This document shows, piece after piece, positions 34,839 through 45,689 of a stretch of DNA of 64,000 bases. The notes beneath the pieces were generated by a model. It worked only from the letters and a program-made list of their open reading frames with translations. It was not told where the DNA came from and searched no databases. How positions within the stretch are numbered: the first letter of the stretch is position 1; each line of letters starts with the position of its first letter. The stretch comes from Atherinomorus stipes (Eukaryota > Chordata > Actinopteri > Atheriniformes > Atherinidae): the NCBI GenBank assembly GCA_023101725.1, contig JALJCO010012648.1:186001-250000 (forward strand), in the 5' to 3' direction. Both the position numbers and the translations under genes were made by a program.

Positions 34839-35698
34839 TTATAGAAATAGTACTCCCACAGAATGATGTGCCTTCATTTTCTACTCACCCTCATGCTGAG
34901 CAAGACTGCGGAGCCCCTTTTTAATATCTCAAATACAGCCGGAGATCGGACAGATTATTTGTTTTCCCCCCAACTTTCATATAATGGAGTTCACTGGCGA
35001 CTGAACCAAAAAGGTCCATAAAAGTCCACAAAAACTTGCCAATATTCCTCCATACTGCTCGTCCGATGTAATCCAAGTTTCCTGAGTGGGTAGCGTCCAT
35101 AATTTACTCGAACCAACATCATTTAGGTTATTTTTATAGCCTAAACAGTAGTACATTGCACGTTTGCGCGTTCGTGCGAGTTCACGACACTACGGAAGCT
35201 GCGGTGTTCATTGCCTACTCTGCCAATAATGCAAGCGTAGAAGAAGTAATTTGCTGTTTACATTGTGCTAAGAACAAACGAGACGAAAGGGAGGGTTTGG
35301 CCATTTATTTAAAACAAACAAAGAAAGAAAAAGAGTGAACGATCTCATCTGCTGCAGCTTCGGTAGGGGCGCACTTTGCAGCAACAACATGTTTAGGCTA
35401 TAAAAATATACTGAATGATGTTGTTTCCAGTAAATTATGGACGCTACCCACTCAGGACACTTGGATTACATTGGACGAGCAGTATGGAGGAATATTGCCA
35501 AGTTTTTGTGGACTTTTATGGACCTTTTTGGTTCAGTCGCTGGTGAACCAACTTTTATATGAAAGTTGGGGGAAAACGAAAACCTGTCAGATCTCCGGCT
35601 GCATTTTAGATGTTAAAAAAGTGCTCCAGAGTCTTGCTCAGCATGAGGGTGAGTAGAAAATGAACCTACATCATTCTGTGAGTGTACTATTCCTTCAA
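34839..35698 (+). mobile_element. TTAA-target fold-back element, family D, full length (860 bp)
   Basis: Long arms of about 300 bp each are inverted copies: ATAGTACTCCCACAGAATGA on the left, TCATTCTGTGAGTGTACTAT on the right, and TACTGCTCGTCCGATGTAAT facing TTACATTGGACGAGCAGTAT further in. The TTAA edges are slightly mutated (TTAT and TCAA). The unpaired centre (about 35160-35390) holds a 60-codon open frame that recurs in the copy at 59081-59836. No transposase. Confidence 0.88.
35156..35338 (+). CDS. small open frame in the loop of the family D element
   Basis: Sixty codons containing AYSANNASVEE, a C-x2-C pair (CLHCAK) and a basic end (KQTKKEKE). The copy at 59418-59603 keeps the frame with AYSADNARVEE, CLHCAK and KQRKKEKE, despite about 18 extra bases, a multiple of three. 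No family recognised. It may be chance conservation of a young repeat, and a protein product is unproven. Confidence 0.3.
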   Translation: MHVCAFVRVHDTTEAAVFIAYSANNASVEEVICCLHCAKNKRDEREGLAIYLKQTKKEKE

Positions 35699-37214
35699 AC
35701 ATCTTCACCCTTAACTATACTGGCGTTAATCCGGTATAAACAAACTTCAATGAAAAATGCTTTGCATATCAAAACACAGCGTAATTAACAGAAAAGCCTT
35801 CTGTGTTTTAAATCTCTGCACTGTGTGCAGCAACTGCTGTAACTTGTAGCTTATGTGACATGATCCAGGATGGCCCGTGTGTGGGTTGTCATTGTGCTGT
35901 GTGATCTTCATAAAGTGTATAAAGATCGTCTTCAGAATTTGCATTAAAAAACTCAAACCTGAGGGAATCCCTCGGGCAGTAGGATGAAGGGAGTCCAACT
36001 GGAGCAGGATTGAAAATTCCATTCTGTGCATGTCGCTGTCAGACATCTGCTCTGCACTTGAACACTTCATGCAGAGAGGCGGAGCCTAATTAAACCTAAA
36101 TTAAACCTATTAAACATAAATTAAAAGTCCCGCCCTGCAGCACATGTGAAACTGGTGTGAATTGGCAATAAGGCTTTAAAGATATAAAGCACTTCATAAA
36201 TTATATCTAAAGAGGATAAAATGTTTTTGTGTGGATTCTTTCACAATTATTTCAAAACACCTACTTGACCAAAATCAGCTTCTCTTAGCGAGATTATGCC
36301 AAATTGGGATTTTAATATGTAATGAGTAATAGAGAAAATCTGGTTTTGTTTTTTTTAGCTGTCAGCATGAATCTTGTTTGACTGCCTCCCAGACTCTTGC
36401 AGGGGGCAGTTGTCAAAAAGCTAGGGACAGTTTGGTGAGGCAGAGGGTTTGAAAAAAATGTAATACAAGAGATTTATGGAAAAACACTCATACGGGAGGT
36501 TGGTGGGGAAAAGTGCTAAAACAGTTTCCTGGCCAAAACAGGAGACTTGACAGACATGCATCGGCCTTTCATGGTGAAGACGGAGCAAAGTTGGCCTACG
36601 TTCCTACCCTCATCTACTGACTGAACGAGATCAGATATGTTAGCAGCTGAAATGGGTTTCCTCTGCAGGGTGTCCAGGCCTTTCCTTAAGCAGCTTTCCC
36701 ACAGAAATAAGCGGGTCCACAGGTTTTTCAAACCCAGGTTAACCCTCTTTACAATCAGCATTAGGCTCCTCTCCCATCAGCAAAAAAAGCCAGGTCTGAT
36801 TTCCCGCTGGCAAGCAGCATGTCTGGTGATGCCACGAGACAGAAATCAGGAAAGTAAAAAATTGATAACAAGTCAGGCTGTAGTCAACTTTCTTGTTGCA
36901 CCTTTGTCCTTTCTCAGAATGGAGGAAAACCAGCGGGTGATTTTCTAGCACAGATGGAACGTACAGTAGGAGACGTGAATTTGTGGCTGAAGCAGAGTTG
37001 TTTTGGTATGTTATATGAGACGTGACTGGCATGATGTCATGATGTAGGTACGTACCGCCCAACGTCATCACGTTAATTTGCAGCTCAACCCGGGTCCGGC
37101 GTTCCCACTGCATGACAATCAGAACAGAGTCATTGAAGGTGATTTTAACCTGCGTCGCTCATCGAGTCGTTTGATGCAAGTCGATACGGGTGTGTGAGCC
37201 TTTCCTACTACCAC
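35699..37214. other. non-coding stretch, no gene seen
   Basis: Several overlapping open frames of 80-124 codons (35747-36070, 36516-36761, 36637-36948, 36739-37113), mostly on opposite strands, without domains. An old repeat shared with 6106-6135 lies near 36280. Confidence 0.35.
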
Positions 37215-37217
37215 TAA

Positions 37218-38160
37218 GGGTGAACTCCAATTCCTGTCTTAACCCTCAATGTTAACCCTTAATTTTAAAAATGCGCACTCCCGCAGAGTGCTAGTGCTGT
37301 ACCAATTCTCAGAACGTTAAGTTGAGTGGCAAGTTTGAGGCTGAATTGCCCTCAATACTGAGATTCTCCGACACCATCCTTGTGAGTAAAGGCGACCCAG
37401 AATGCAGCGGCAAAGAAGGCGAGCTACAAATCTTAGGTATTTTCTTTATTAATGGAGATATAAATATTAGGAAAACCATTGTGCTTAGTTTAGGCCCATG
37501 TTATGGATTAGTTACCTCATTGTTGCATAACATTTATTTTTATTTTATGATCTTTTGTCAGCGGCTGGCGCGGTCAAGCCATGTTGCTATCATTTAAATT
37601 AGTTAACGTTACAAAATGGTCATTTTTCTCTGTGCTAATGTAGTTGTTTCATCAAGATAACAGCCTGTATAACCTGCCTGTGCCAATAATGGTATAAGAC
37701 GACCGGGCAAATGTCATCTCATGTAGCTGCAGAGTTAGCTAACGGTAGTTATAGCTGGTGTTTACCTTTCAATAAGCCATGGTATGCGGTGACAGCTGAA
37801 TATGTCCTTGGTGGTGTTATTTATAAAGACTATTTGTGTAATAACTCTAACAGAAGGAATAATTGACACCAAATCCACAACAATTTCAAAAACATGGACC
37901 TGATGGACTCGTCAATGATAGCTGCGGTTGTGGCTTATGATTTAACAGACACGGTTAACAGTGCAAATAAATGTAAATAAAGGAAATGTTTCTTCTGAAT
38001 GGACAGACCGAATGCTGCTTTGATGCAATGCTGCCCCTAACAGTTTGAAGACGTATCTGCATTTAAGGAGTGTCCCATTTCTAAGTCACAAAATAGCCCT
38101 TAACATTTGGCTTTGAGGGCTACTAAGATTGAGGGTTAAGATAGGAATTGGAATTGTCCC
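37218..38160 (+). mobile_element. inverted-repeat element with TAA target duplication (PIF/Harbinger-like)
   Basis: Ends GGGTGAACTCCAATTCCTGT and, inverted, AATTGGAATTGTCCC share about 30 bp of imperfect complementarity including CTTAACCCTCAA/TTGAGGGTTAAG. The flanks are TAA on both sides (37215-37217, 38161-38163). A 3-bp TWA duplication is characteristic of PIF/Harbinger. No transposase remains; a 91-codon frame at 37322-37597 is unrecognised. Confidence 0.75.
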
Positions 38161-38500
38161 TAAAAGTCAATTCTTTACAGGTTTAAATGGTTTTTTTTTT
38201 TCAACAGTGGGACAGGACATGCTGAAAGGACAACTGGAAGAAGAGCCTGGGGCTATTTGCTAAAGTTGCTGCCCCCAACCTTGGAACTAATAATCTCCAT
38301 TATAAACTAAGCCTACAAGCACTGGTCCATAAACTAAACCAAACTGTAGGTACAGTTATGTTGACAACATTCCCTTTTTTAATCAAACAGAAACTAACTT
38401 TGATTAAAGATTGACTGTGTGTGGCAGGACGCAAGAGGGCTTGGGCAGGGTTTGAGCCCCAGTATCCCAGGAAGGAGCCATGCATGCTGACCATTCAACT

Positions 38501-38987
38501 AAAAGCCCCATTTCCACCAGCGGATCTGGGTCGGGTCGGGTCAGGCCAGGCCAGATCGGGTGGGTTTTGGTACGCATATGTTGATTTCATGATGCCTTCC
38601 CACAGCAAACTGTACCCTTATCCTGGAGGTGGAGTATTAACCAGATAGCGCTGCTACGTGATCGCGTGACATCATCGCTGTGCAACACCTTTTAACCAAA
38701 GCGCCGCACCACACGTGACAGACACAAAGGACTCACCCCTGCTTTGTTTTTACGCCGGGTCACGCGGGAAGTGATGGATTTTTCAACGAATCAACGGATT
38801 GCTGTGTATGAGCTCCACCTCTTTGGTCCAGATCGGTTAGATCAGTACCCCTACTGAAGGGTACCAAAGAAGTAGGCCGGGTCAGGTTGGATATAAGGGT
38901 ACCCGTCCCAGTTTTTATCTGTGGAGACGTAATAAACCGTGGACCGATACGGCCCGACCTAGACCTGCTGGTGGAAACGGGGCTAAA
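38501..38987 (+). mobile_element. 487-bp MITE with AGCCCC(A/G)TTTCCACCAG ends
   Basis: The left AGCCCCATTTCCACCAGCGG pairs with CTGCTGGTGGAAACGGGGCT on the right. The sub-terminal GGGTCGGGTCGGGTC and GGCCCGACC tracts are also complementary. Target duplication is ambiguous because both flanks are A-rich. Confidence 0.8.
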
Positions 38988-40194
38988 GAGATATTCCTGC
39001 TGCCTAGTGGCCAGGGCATAGTGACAGGACCAGCAACTGTAACAAGTGTCAACAGTACTTTCTCTTCACTTTAACCCAAACAAGGTGATATTCGGAGTAA
39101 GCATTGATGGAACAAAGCCGAGAGAAGTATGCTGAACTAATGTTGGCATGTTTACACTGTCATCACTCCATTTCCACCAGTTTTTCCAGCACTGGGCTTT
39201 TAAAAAGGCTCCCTCCAGGCTCCCCATTCTCTGCATGCTCTTTTTATGACCAACTTTGAGCTTCCTTTGAGAAAAAAACAAACTGTTGCTTGTTTTTTAC
39301 TTTGTCTCCATAGATTAGCTTCCTTTTGCCATGCCAGCTCCAGACAGTCAGAGGAGGAAAAGAAAACACACTCCTGGAGCAAGGCTGACTGCAAGGTAAT
39401 ACTCCTTTTTTGAGGTATTTAATTAGGATTTCAGATGGCAAGCCATGAAAACACCGGGAAATGGATCCAAACATCTCTTAAAGAACAGAAAAATAATGAT
39501 AATTTACAGGAAACTGAGTTCTCCAGCTCAGGACTGTAAAAAAAGTTATAAAAAACAGTTTTGAGTTTGTTCTTATAGCCAAGGCAACAGAAAATATATT
39601 TTTAGCTAATATTTTCGAGTATATTGTTAAGGAAGCAAACTGAGTTTGCTTCAGAAAAAAAAGAAGAAATAAATTAACCAAACAGGCTGGAGGAGAATAA
39701 AAGCCATGCTGGTAGCTGAGAAGCACTGGACCAGTGTGTTGGGGTGTTTGGGTGCTGCTGTGAGCTCTGCTGGCACATCAAAGACAGGTGGACACCTGGA
39801 CAGCACAAACACTGAATCAGGAGGGGTTGTCACAGTAAAAATGTAGACTTCACACCAGGAAGTTGCCCTGGACACTCATCTTCTAAAAGCTGCAGCTCCG
39901 GGGAGAAGGTCAGTGCTGCTCTGTCCACTAACGGCTTTCCCTTTGTTTTCTAACGGCTTCCATGTTCTCTGCATTGATCGCTTAATTAAATACTTTCACT
40001 TCAATTAAAAGAAGGGTTAATGGTGCACGACGTGTGAAACAGCGCTGACCCTGGAGGCAATATCCACTGTTCCTCCACTCTTATCTTTACTGTGTGTGTG
40101 GTGGGTGGGGGAGAGACGGATTATTATGTGAGTTAGGTTGCTGCATAAAAATGATGTTAATGTGGGTTCAGTCTGCAAATTGTTGATACTTTTA
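38988..40194. other. non-coding stretch, no gene seen
   Basis: No domains in the short open frames and no repeat ends found. Composition is AT-rich with several A runs. Confidence 0.35.
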
Positions 40195-40823
40195 TTAAAG
40201 GGACACTGTGTAATCGGGAGCAGCTCCCTCGTACTTTTCATGCTGTATTCGCGTGAAACCGGGCAGACCGACGACAGTCGATGCTTTTACAGTTATCACC
40301 GGCCTCTATGTGAAGACGTGGTCCGTCAGTTACAGTGACATCAGTCCACATCTGATTTGTTGTCATGGCGATGTCGTATTGTTTTCCCTGACCCATGTTT
40401 TACCGTCTTTAGCTCGGCTTCATTGGTTAAAATGACATCTGGTTTGTTACCAACGGCCGTCTGCCCGACTGCACGTGAACGCAGCATCAGTGAGACGCTA
40501 GTTTCTCCCCACTGCAGCGTGGTGACTTTTCAAAGGCATTACCTCGAACTGAGCTGAAAACTCCGGTGTGTCCGGTGAGTTTCTGTGTTTTCCTACTGTC
40601 ACGCTTCTCCTGAACGCAAAAACATGGCGATACGACATGGCAGCCTCCACCGAGCCGCCCCGCTCGATGTGTAAATGAATGATACGGACGGCAAATTTAG
40701 AACTTAGAGGAGCACTTCAGTTTGTTGATGGGAGTGATTACTGATTAATGAAAAAACACTTTTGAACCAAATAATCAGTTTTTGTGAATAAATAACAGGA
40801 GAACTTACACAATATCCCTTTAA
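40195..40823 (+). mobile_element. TTAA-target MITE, family A, copy 2 (629 bp)
   Basis: Same ends and exactly the same length as 24201-24829. Differences are scattered single bases plus one small cluster (ACAGTCGATGCTTTTACAG here, ACATCCGCTGCATGTAAAG there). Its right-hand TTAA touches the first base of the LINE fragment. Confidence 0.93.
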
Positions 40824-43731
40824 AGCTTTTAAATCTATGCTAGACTCAATCGGTTTTTCACAAAATGTTCACGAACCCACTCATTCTCATAATCATACTC
40901 TGGATCTTGTCCTGACGTATGGTATTGATAGTGAGGAACTGAAAGTTTTTCCCCATAATCCTGTTCTGTCTGATCACTTCTTAATAACTTTTGAGTTTAC
41001 TTTACTTGACTACACGATGGCTGAGAATAAATTCCATTACAGTAGATGTTTATCAGATAGGGCTGTTACCAAGTTTAAAGAATCTATTTCATCACTATTT
41101 CCTACAATGCCAGATGTTAACGTCACAGAAAGCATCTATTCAAGCTTTACTCCAGTTCACATTGATCAGCTTGCTGATAAAATAGCAGTTTCAACACGCA
41201 CAGTACTAGATAATGTGGCTCCGTTAAAAAAGAAGATCATCGGTCAGAAGAAGGAAGCTCCTTGGTTTAATTCCCAGCTACGAGCTTTAAAACAGACATC
41301 TAGACGTTATGAGAGGAAATGGCGCGCATCTGGCTTAGAGGAGTCTCGCTTAATCTGGAAAGAGAGTCTAATTGTTTATAAAAAATTCTTACGTAAGACT
41401 AGAACAGCTTACTATTCATCATTGATAGAGGAAAATAGGAATAATCCCAGGTTCCTTTTCAGCACTGTAGCCAGGCTGACGAAGAGCCGTAGTGCTGTTG
41501 AGCCATGCATTCCCGCGACTCTCAGCTGTGACGATTTCATGAGTTTCTTTACAAACAAAATTGTTTCTATTAGAGAGAAAATCCATGACATCCTCCCAGC
41601 TACTAACGACTTCTTACCCCCTGCAGGTTTAGAGACATCTGTAGATGCTGAAATATGTCTGGATCATTTCTGTCCTATACAGATATCTGAGTTAACCAAA
41701 CTAATAGTGGCATCCAAACCTTCTACCTGCATTCTGGATCCCATCCCAACCAAGTTGCTAAAGGAAGTCTTTCCTTTGATTAACACTTACCTACTAGATC
41801 TAATTAATTCATCGCTATTGGCAGGATATGTACCTCAGTCCTTTAAGACTGCAGTAATAAAACCTTTACTTAAAAAACCTACTCTTGACTCAGGAGAATT
41901 AGCTAATTATAGACCGATATCCAACCTCCCCTTTATGTCTAAAATTCTTGAGAAAACAGTTTCAGCTCAACTTTGTGCCCATCTGAGCAGAAATAATCTG
42001 TTTGAAAAGTTTCAGTCTGGTTCTAGAGCTCATCATAGCACAGAGACGGCACTGGTGAAGGTTACTAACGATCTTCTCATGGCTTCAGATAAAGGACTCC
42101 TGTCCATACTTGTCCTGTTAGATCTCAGTGCTGCATTCGACACCATTGATCACAACATTCTGCTACAGAGACTTGAACATGTTATTGGAATTAGAGGAAC
42201 TGCATTAGATTGGTTCAAGTCATACTTATCTGATAGATTTCAGTTTGTTAATGTCAACAACGAGTCTTCATCACACACCAGAGTAACTCATGGAGTTCCC
42301 CAGGGTTCTGTGCTCGGACCAATTCTCTTCACATTATATATGCTTCCTTTGGGTAATATCATCAGACAACATGGCATAAATTTTCATTGTTATGCAGACG
42401 ACACTCAGATATACTTATCTATGAAGCCTGATGAAACCAATCAGTTTGTTAGATTACAAAGATGTCTTAGTGACATAAAGACCTGGATGACCCTGAACTT
42501 TCTGCTTCTAAATTCAGACAAGACCGAGGTTATAGTCTTTGGACCCGAAAAACTCAGGACTAAATTATCTAGCTTTATAGTTGATCTGGATGGCATTAAT
42601 TTGGCTTCCAGCACCACAGTGAAGAATCTTGGAGTCATTTTTGACCAGGATTTGTCTTTCAACTCCCATATAAAACAGGTTTCTATAACCGCCTTCTTTC
42701 ACCTACGTAATATTGCTAAAATTAGGAACATCTTATCTCAGGACGATGCAGAAAAACTAGTCCATGCTTTTGTTACTTCCAGATTGGATTATTGTAATTC
42801 CTTATTATTGGGCTGCCCCAAATATGCCTTGAAAAGTCTCCAGCTGATCCAGAATGCTGCAGCCAGGGTTCTGACTAGAACCAGCAGGAGAGATCATATT
42901 TCTCCAGTTCTAGCTTCTCTTCATTGGCTCCCTGTTAAATCCAGGATAGAATTTAAAATTCTTCTTCTCACATATAAAGCTCTCCATGACCAAGCTCCAT
43001 TATATATTAGAGATCTCATAGTTCCATATATTCCAAGCAGAGCACTTCGCTCTCAGACTGCAGGCCTTTTGGTAGTTCCAAGGGTCTCTAAGAGTAGAAT
43101 GGGAGGCAGAGCGTTTGGCTATCAAGCCCCCCTATTATGGAATCAGTTACCACTTCAGGTTCGGGAGGCAGACACCCTCTCTACCTTTAAGATCAGGCTT
43201 AAAACCTTCCTTTTTGATAAGTCTTATAGTTAGGGATGGCTAGCCTTCCCTTAGTTAAGCTGCTATAGGTTTAGACTGCTGCGGGACATCCATGATGCAC
43301 TGGGCTCTTCCTCTCCCACCATCTCTGTCTCTCCATGTAGAAACCTGTGACAGTATTGCATCATTAACTGTGTTCTCCTCTCTCAGCAGATCTGGCTGGA
43401 TAACGTTGCAGTGTTTGTTGGTCTCCCTTTCTGTCTTCTCCCCCCCAGCCGGTCGAGGCAGATGGCCGCCCTACCTGAGCCGGGTTCTGCCGGAGGTTTT
43501 TCCTCCCTGTTAAAAGGGTGTTTTCCTTCCCACTGTCGCCACCCCTCCGTGCTTGCTCAGGATGGGGGATTGGACCGGGTCAAGTCAAGATTCGATCCAA
43601 TCTGTTGGTTTCCTTAACTAGGCTATTATGAATCTGACCTGAATTTTTCTGTCTGTTTAAGCGCCCTGAGGTGACATTGTCATGAATGGACGCTATACAA
43701 ATAAAGTTGAATTGAATTGAATTGAATTGAA
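40824..43731 (+). mobile_element. L2/CR1-group LINE, 5'-truncated, intact 3' end
   Basis: A 2.9-kb fragment: the end of ORF2 from inside the endonuclease domain, a 500-bp 3' untranslated region (GTTTTCCTTCCCACTGTCGC, then AAGCGCCCTGAGGTGAC) and the tail ATACAAATAAAGTTGAATTG repeated as TTGAA units. That tail is typical of teleost L2 elements. The sequence left of the adjoining MITE is not LINE, so truncation coincides with the MITE boundary. Family B copy 3 follows directly on the tail. Confidence 0.92.
40837..43233 (+). CDS. LINE ORF2 fragment: endonuclease C-terminus, reverse transcriptase, C-terminal domain
   Basis: 798 uninterrupted codons. The first Met is internal: in-frame codons continue upstream to the MITE junction, so this is the truncated ORF2 and not a natural start. 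Residues 45-48 (SDHF) are the last motif of the apurinic-type endonuclease that nicks target DNA. The reverse transcriptase follows: YRPISN at 358, LLDLSAAFDTID around 427-438 (first catalytic Asp at 429), GVPQGS at 486, and YADD at 519-522 with the two catalytic Asp. The C-terminal third (SRRDHISPVLASLHWLPV and R-I-E-F-K-I-L) is the usual end of L2/CR1 ORF2. Full-length proteins also need the N-terminal endonuclease, missing here, so retrotransposition from this copy is not expected. The lack of stops or frameshifts over 2.4 kb suggests recent insertion. Confidence 0.93.
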   Translation: MLDSIGFSQNVHEPTHSHNHTLDLVLTYGIDSEELKVFPHNPVLSDHFLITFEFTLLDYTMAENKFHYSRCLSDRAVTKFKESISSLFPTMPDVNVTESIYSSFTPVHIDQLADKIAVSTRTVLDNVAPLKKKIIGQKKEAPWFNSQLRALKQTSRRYERKWRASGLEESRLIWKESLIVYKKFLRKTRTAYYSSLIEENRNNPRFLFSTVARLTKSRSAVEPCIPATLSCDDFMSFFTNKIVSIREKIHDILPATNDFLPPAGLETSVDAEICLDHFCPIQISELTKLIVASKPSTCILDPIPTKLLKEVFPLINTYLLDLINSSLLAGYVPQSFKTAVIKPLLKKPTLDSGELANYRPISNLPFMSKILEKTVSAQLCAHLSRNNLFEKFQSGSRAHHSTETALVKVTNDLLMASDKGLLSILVLLDLSAAFDTIDHNILLQRLEHVIGIRGTALDWFKSYLSDRFQFVNVNNESSSHTRVTHGVPQGSVLGPILFTLYMLPLGNIIRQHGINFHCYADDTQIYLSMKPDETNQFVRLQRCLSDIKTWMTLNFLLLNSDKTEVIVFGPEKLRTKLSSFIVDLDGINLASSTTVKNLGVIFDQDLSFNSHIKQVSITAFFHLRNIAKIRNILSQDDAEKLVHAFVTSRLDYCNSLLLGCPKYALKSLQLIQNAAARVLTRTSRRDHISPVLASLHWLPVKSRIEFKILLLTYKALHDQAPLYIRDLIVPYIPSRALRSQTAGLLVVPRVSKSRMGGRAFGYQAPLLWNQLPLQVREADTLSTFKIRLKTFLFDKSYS

Positions 43732-44343
43732 TTAAAGTTGTACTTCCGTGGTCATTTCATTAATATTTCTGTGTTCTCCATTATTATTGAATGCATTCTG
43801 CATTGTTTCTGTTTAAAAAAACCTTCTGGTTGCTTAGTATCCAGCTGTATTTGTATACTAGAAGAGAGGCTTGTGGTCCAACGGCAGCTTTTCCGGGTCC
43901 TTCTCGTGAATTTCCGTCTGATTGGCTGCCTCCCATCAGTGTATGAAGGAAGCTCCGCCCTCCGCTCTTATTTCGCCACAGACAGGAAATAGAGCCGACA
44001 AACAAGTTTGTTCCGCCATGCTAACAAACAGTTAGCTAATTAGCTTCTCAACTCCGAAGCTACATTCGTGCCGTCTTTACTTCTAGTGTGTAGTGGAGGG
44101 TTACCTGCCTTCCAATGGACAGATAGAAACCCCACGTGGGATACGCTATTTGCAATGTTACGTAGAAGTGCGAGGCTGTTCCCGATTCGCTCTTTTCTTC
44201 GTATTGTTTCTGTGATGAGGAAGCACAGCCGACTGGGGGGAACGCAACGCTAGCAAGTCAGCATGTGTAAGTAAACAAGGGGAAACCCTCCGTATTTCAG
44301 AAGGAGCAAGTTAAATGGGTTTTCAGTGGAAGGAGGCCTTTAA
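43732..44343 (-). mobile_element. TTAA-target non-autonomous element, family B, copy 3
   Basis: Starts TTAAAGTTGTACTTCC and ends GGAAGGAGGCCTTTAA, so it lies opposite to copies 1 and 2. It is 612 bp. Its left TTAA is the end of the LINE tail and its right TTAA is also the left TTAA of the family C element. Confidence 0.9.
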
Positions 44344-44924
44344 AGTGCTGATGACACGACCTTAACTTCAAGTAACTTTGCCGTACAACAACACAGCAAG
44401 ACAAAATAAGTAGTTCTGTGCAGTTAGAAGTTAATCGACGTGTATTTACATAAATATCCGATGTTTAGGAGGCTCGGCTAAAGGCTAATAGCTTCTCAGT
44501 CGTGAAACGAGCCGCCATGTTGTGACGTCTGCGACGGTACAGAGTTGCGGTCCGCCCATTGACTTACATGAATAATCTAAGCCGTGGAAAACATGAAAGA
44601 TGCTCCAGAACAGCTGGACTGGAACTGGTTTGTGTGGTGGGATCATCAGCCAGTTCAGAAAAGTGTGATAATGCTGAGGAATTTGGGGAAATCACATTTT
44701 ACAAGCTAGAACCGGAGTAGAACTGTAGCAGCTGCCTACAGTCTGTCTCCAGCCTCAGATCCACTGGTTCAGATAAAAGCCTGCAAGACCACACCGAGGG
44801 AAACAGAACTGTAAGGAACGACCGGAACAACAATAAACAGACAACAGACCCAAAAAAAGAGTTTGACATGCACGAGTACGGTGGCGTTGAACTGCCAGAG
44901 CGATGAAATAAATGTTGGAGCCAT

Positions 44925-45330
44925 CTCGTTATAACGAGAAAAAAATCTCGTTATAACGAGAAACTTTCTCGTTTTAACGTGAAACCTTTCTCGTTTTAAC
45001 GTGAAACCTTTCTCGTTTAAACGAGAAACTTTCTCGCTTTAACGTGAAACCTTTCTCGTTTAAACGAGAAACTTTCTCGTTTTAACGTGAAACCTTTCTC
45101 GTTTAAACGAGAAACCTTTCTCGTTTTAACGTGAAACCTTTCTCGTTTAAACGAGAAACTTTCTCGTTTTAACGTGAAACCTTTCTCGTTTAAACGAGAA
45201 ACTTTCTCGTTTTAACGTGAAACCTTTCTCGTTTAAACGAGAAACTTTCTCGTTTTAACGTGAAACCTTTCTCGTTATAACGGGGGATATCTCTCTCGTT
45301 TAAACGAGAAAGTTTATCTCGTTATAACGA
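44925..45330 (+). repeat. tandem array of palindromic 21-22 bp units
   Basis: Two unit types alternate: CTCGTTTAAACGAGAAACTT (a palindrome plus spacer, about six copies) and CTCGTTTTAACGTGAAACCT (an imperfect palindrome, about eight copies). TCTCGTTATAACGAGA variants lie at both ends. The corresponding place in the right arm (46975-47090) has one CGTTTTAACGTG unit and one CTCGTTTAAACGAG unit, so the array expanded only in the left arm. Confidence 0.93.
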
Positions 45331-45689
45331 CTTAGATAAAGTTGGAAAGATATGGACAGATTCGGACATCGGGGATCAATAACTCTGAGACGAAACGTTT
45401 TTGAAACACAAATGACACTCCCTTTCACGTCATAATAGCACAGACTACTAGCTACAAGAATTAAAAAACGTTATTTTTTAGAAAAACCGAGCTGGGTGAA
45501 TAACATTGATCTCTATGAGCAGGCGGTAGCCGAGCGAGTGGTTAGGGACCGTCTGCAAATGGCAATACAGGAGCAAGACGCTGCGAATAAAAATCAATAA
45601 CCCCACTGTCATACAGAACAGAGACTCCGAAATCACCACACACACCTAGGGGCTCCAGATGGTCACTCTACAACAGCTGTTTTGGATAA

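Noticed and set aside
37322..37597. 91-codon frame in the TAA-flanked element as a Harbinger protein
   Set aside because: No DDE or Myb-like motif visible.
44925..45330. CRISPR array
   Set aside because: Units are 21-22 bp palindromes without unique spacers, inside a eukaryotic fold-back element.
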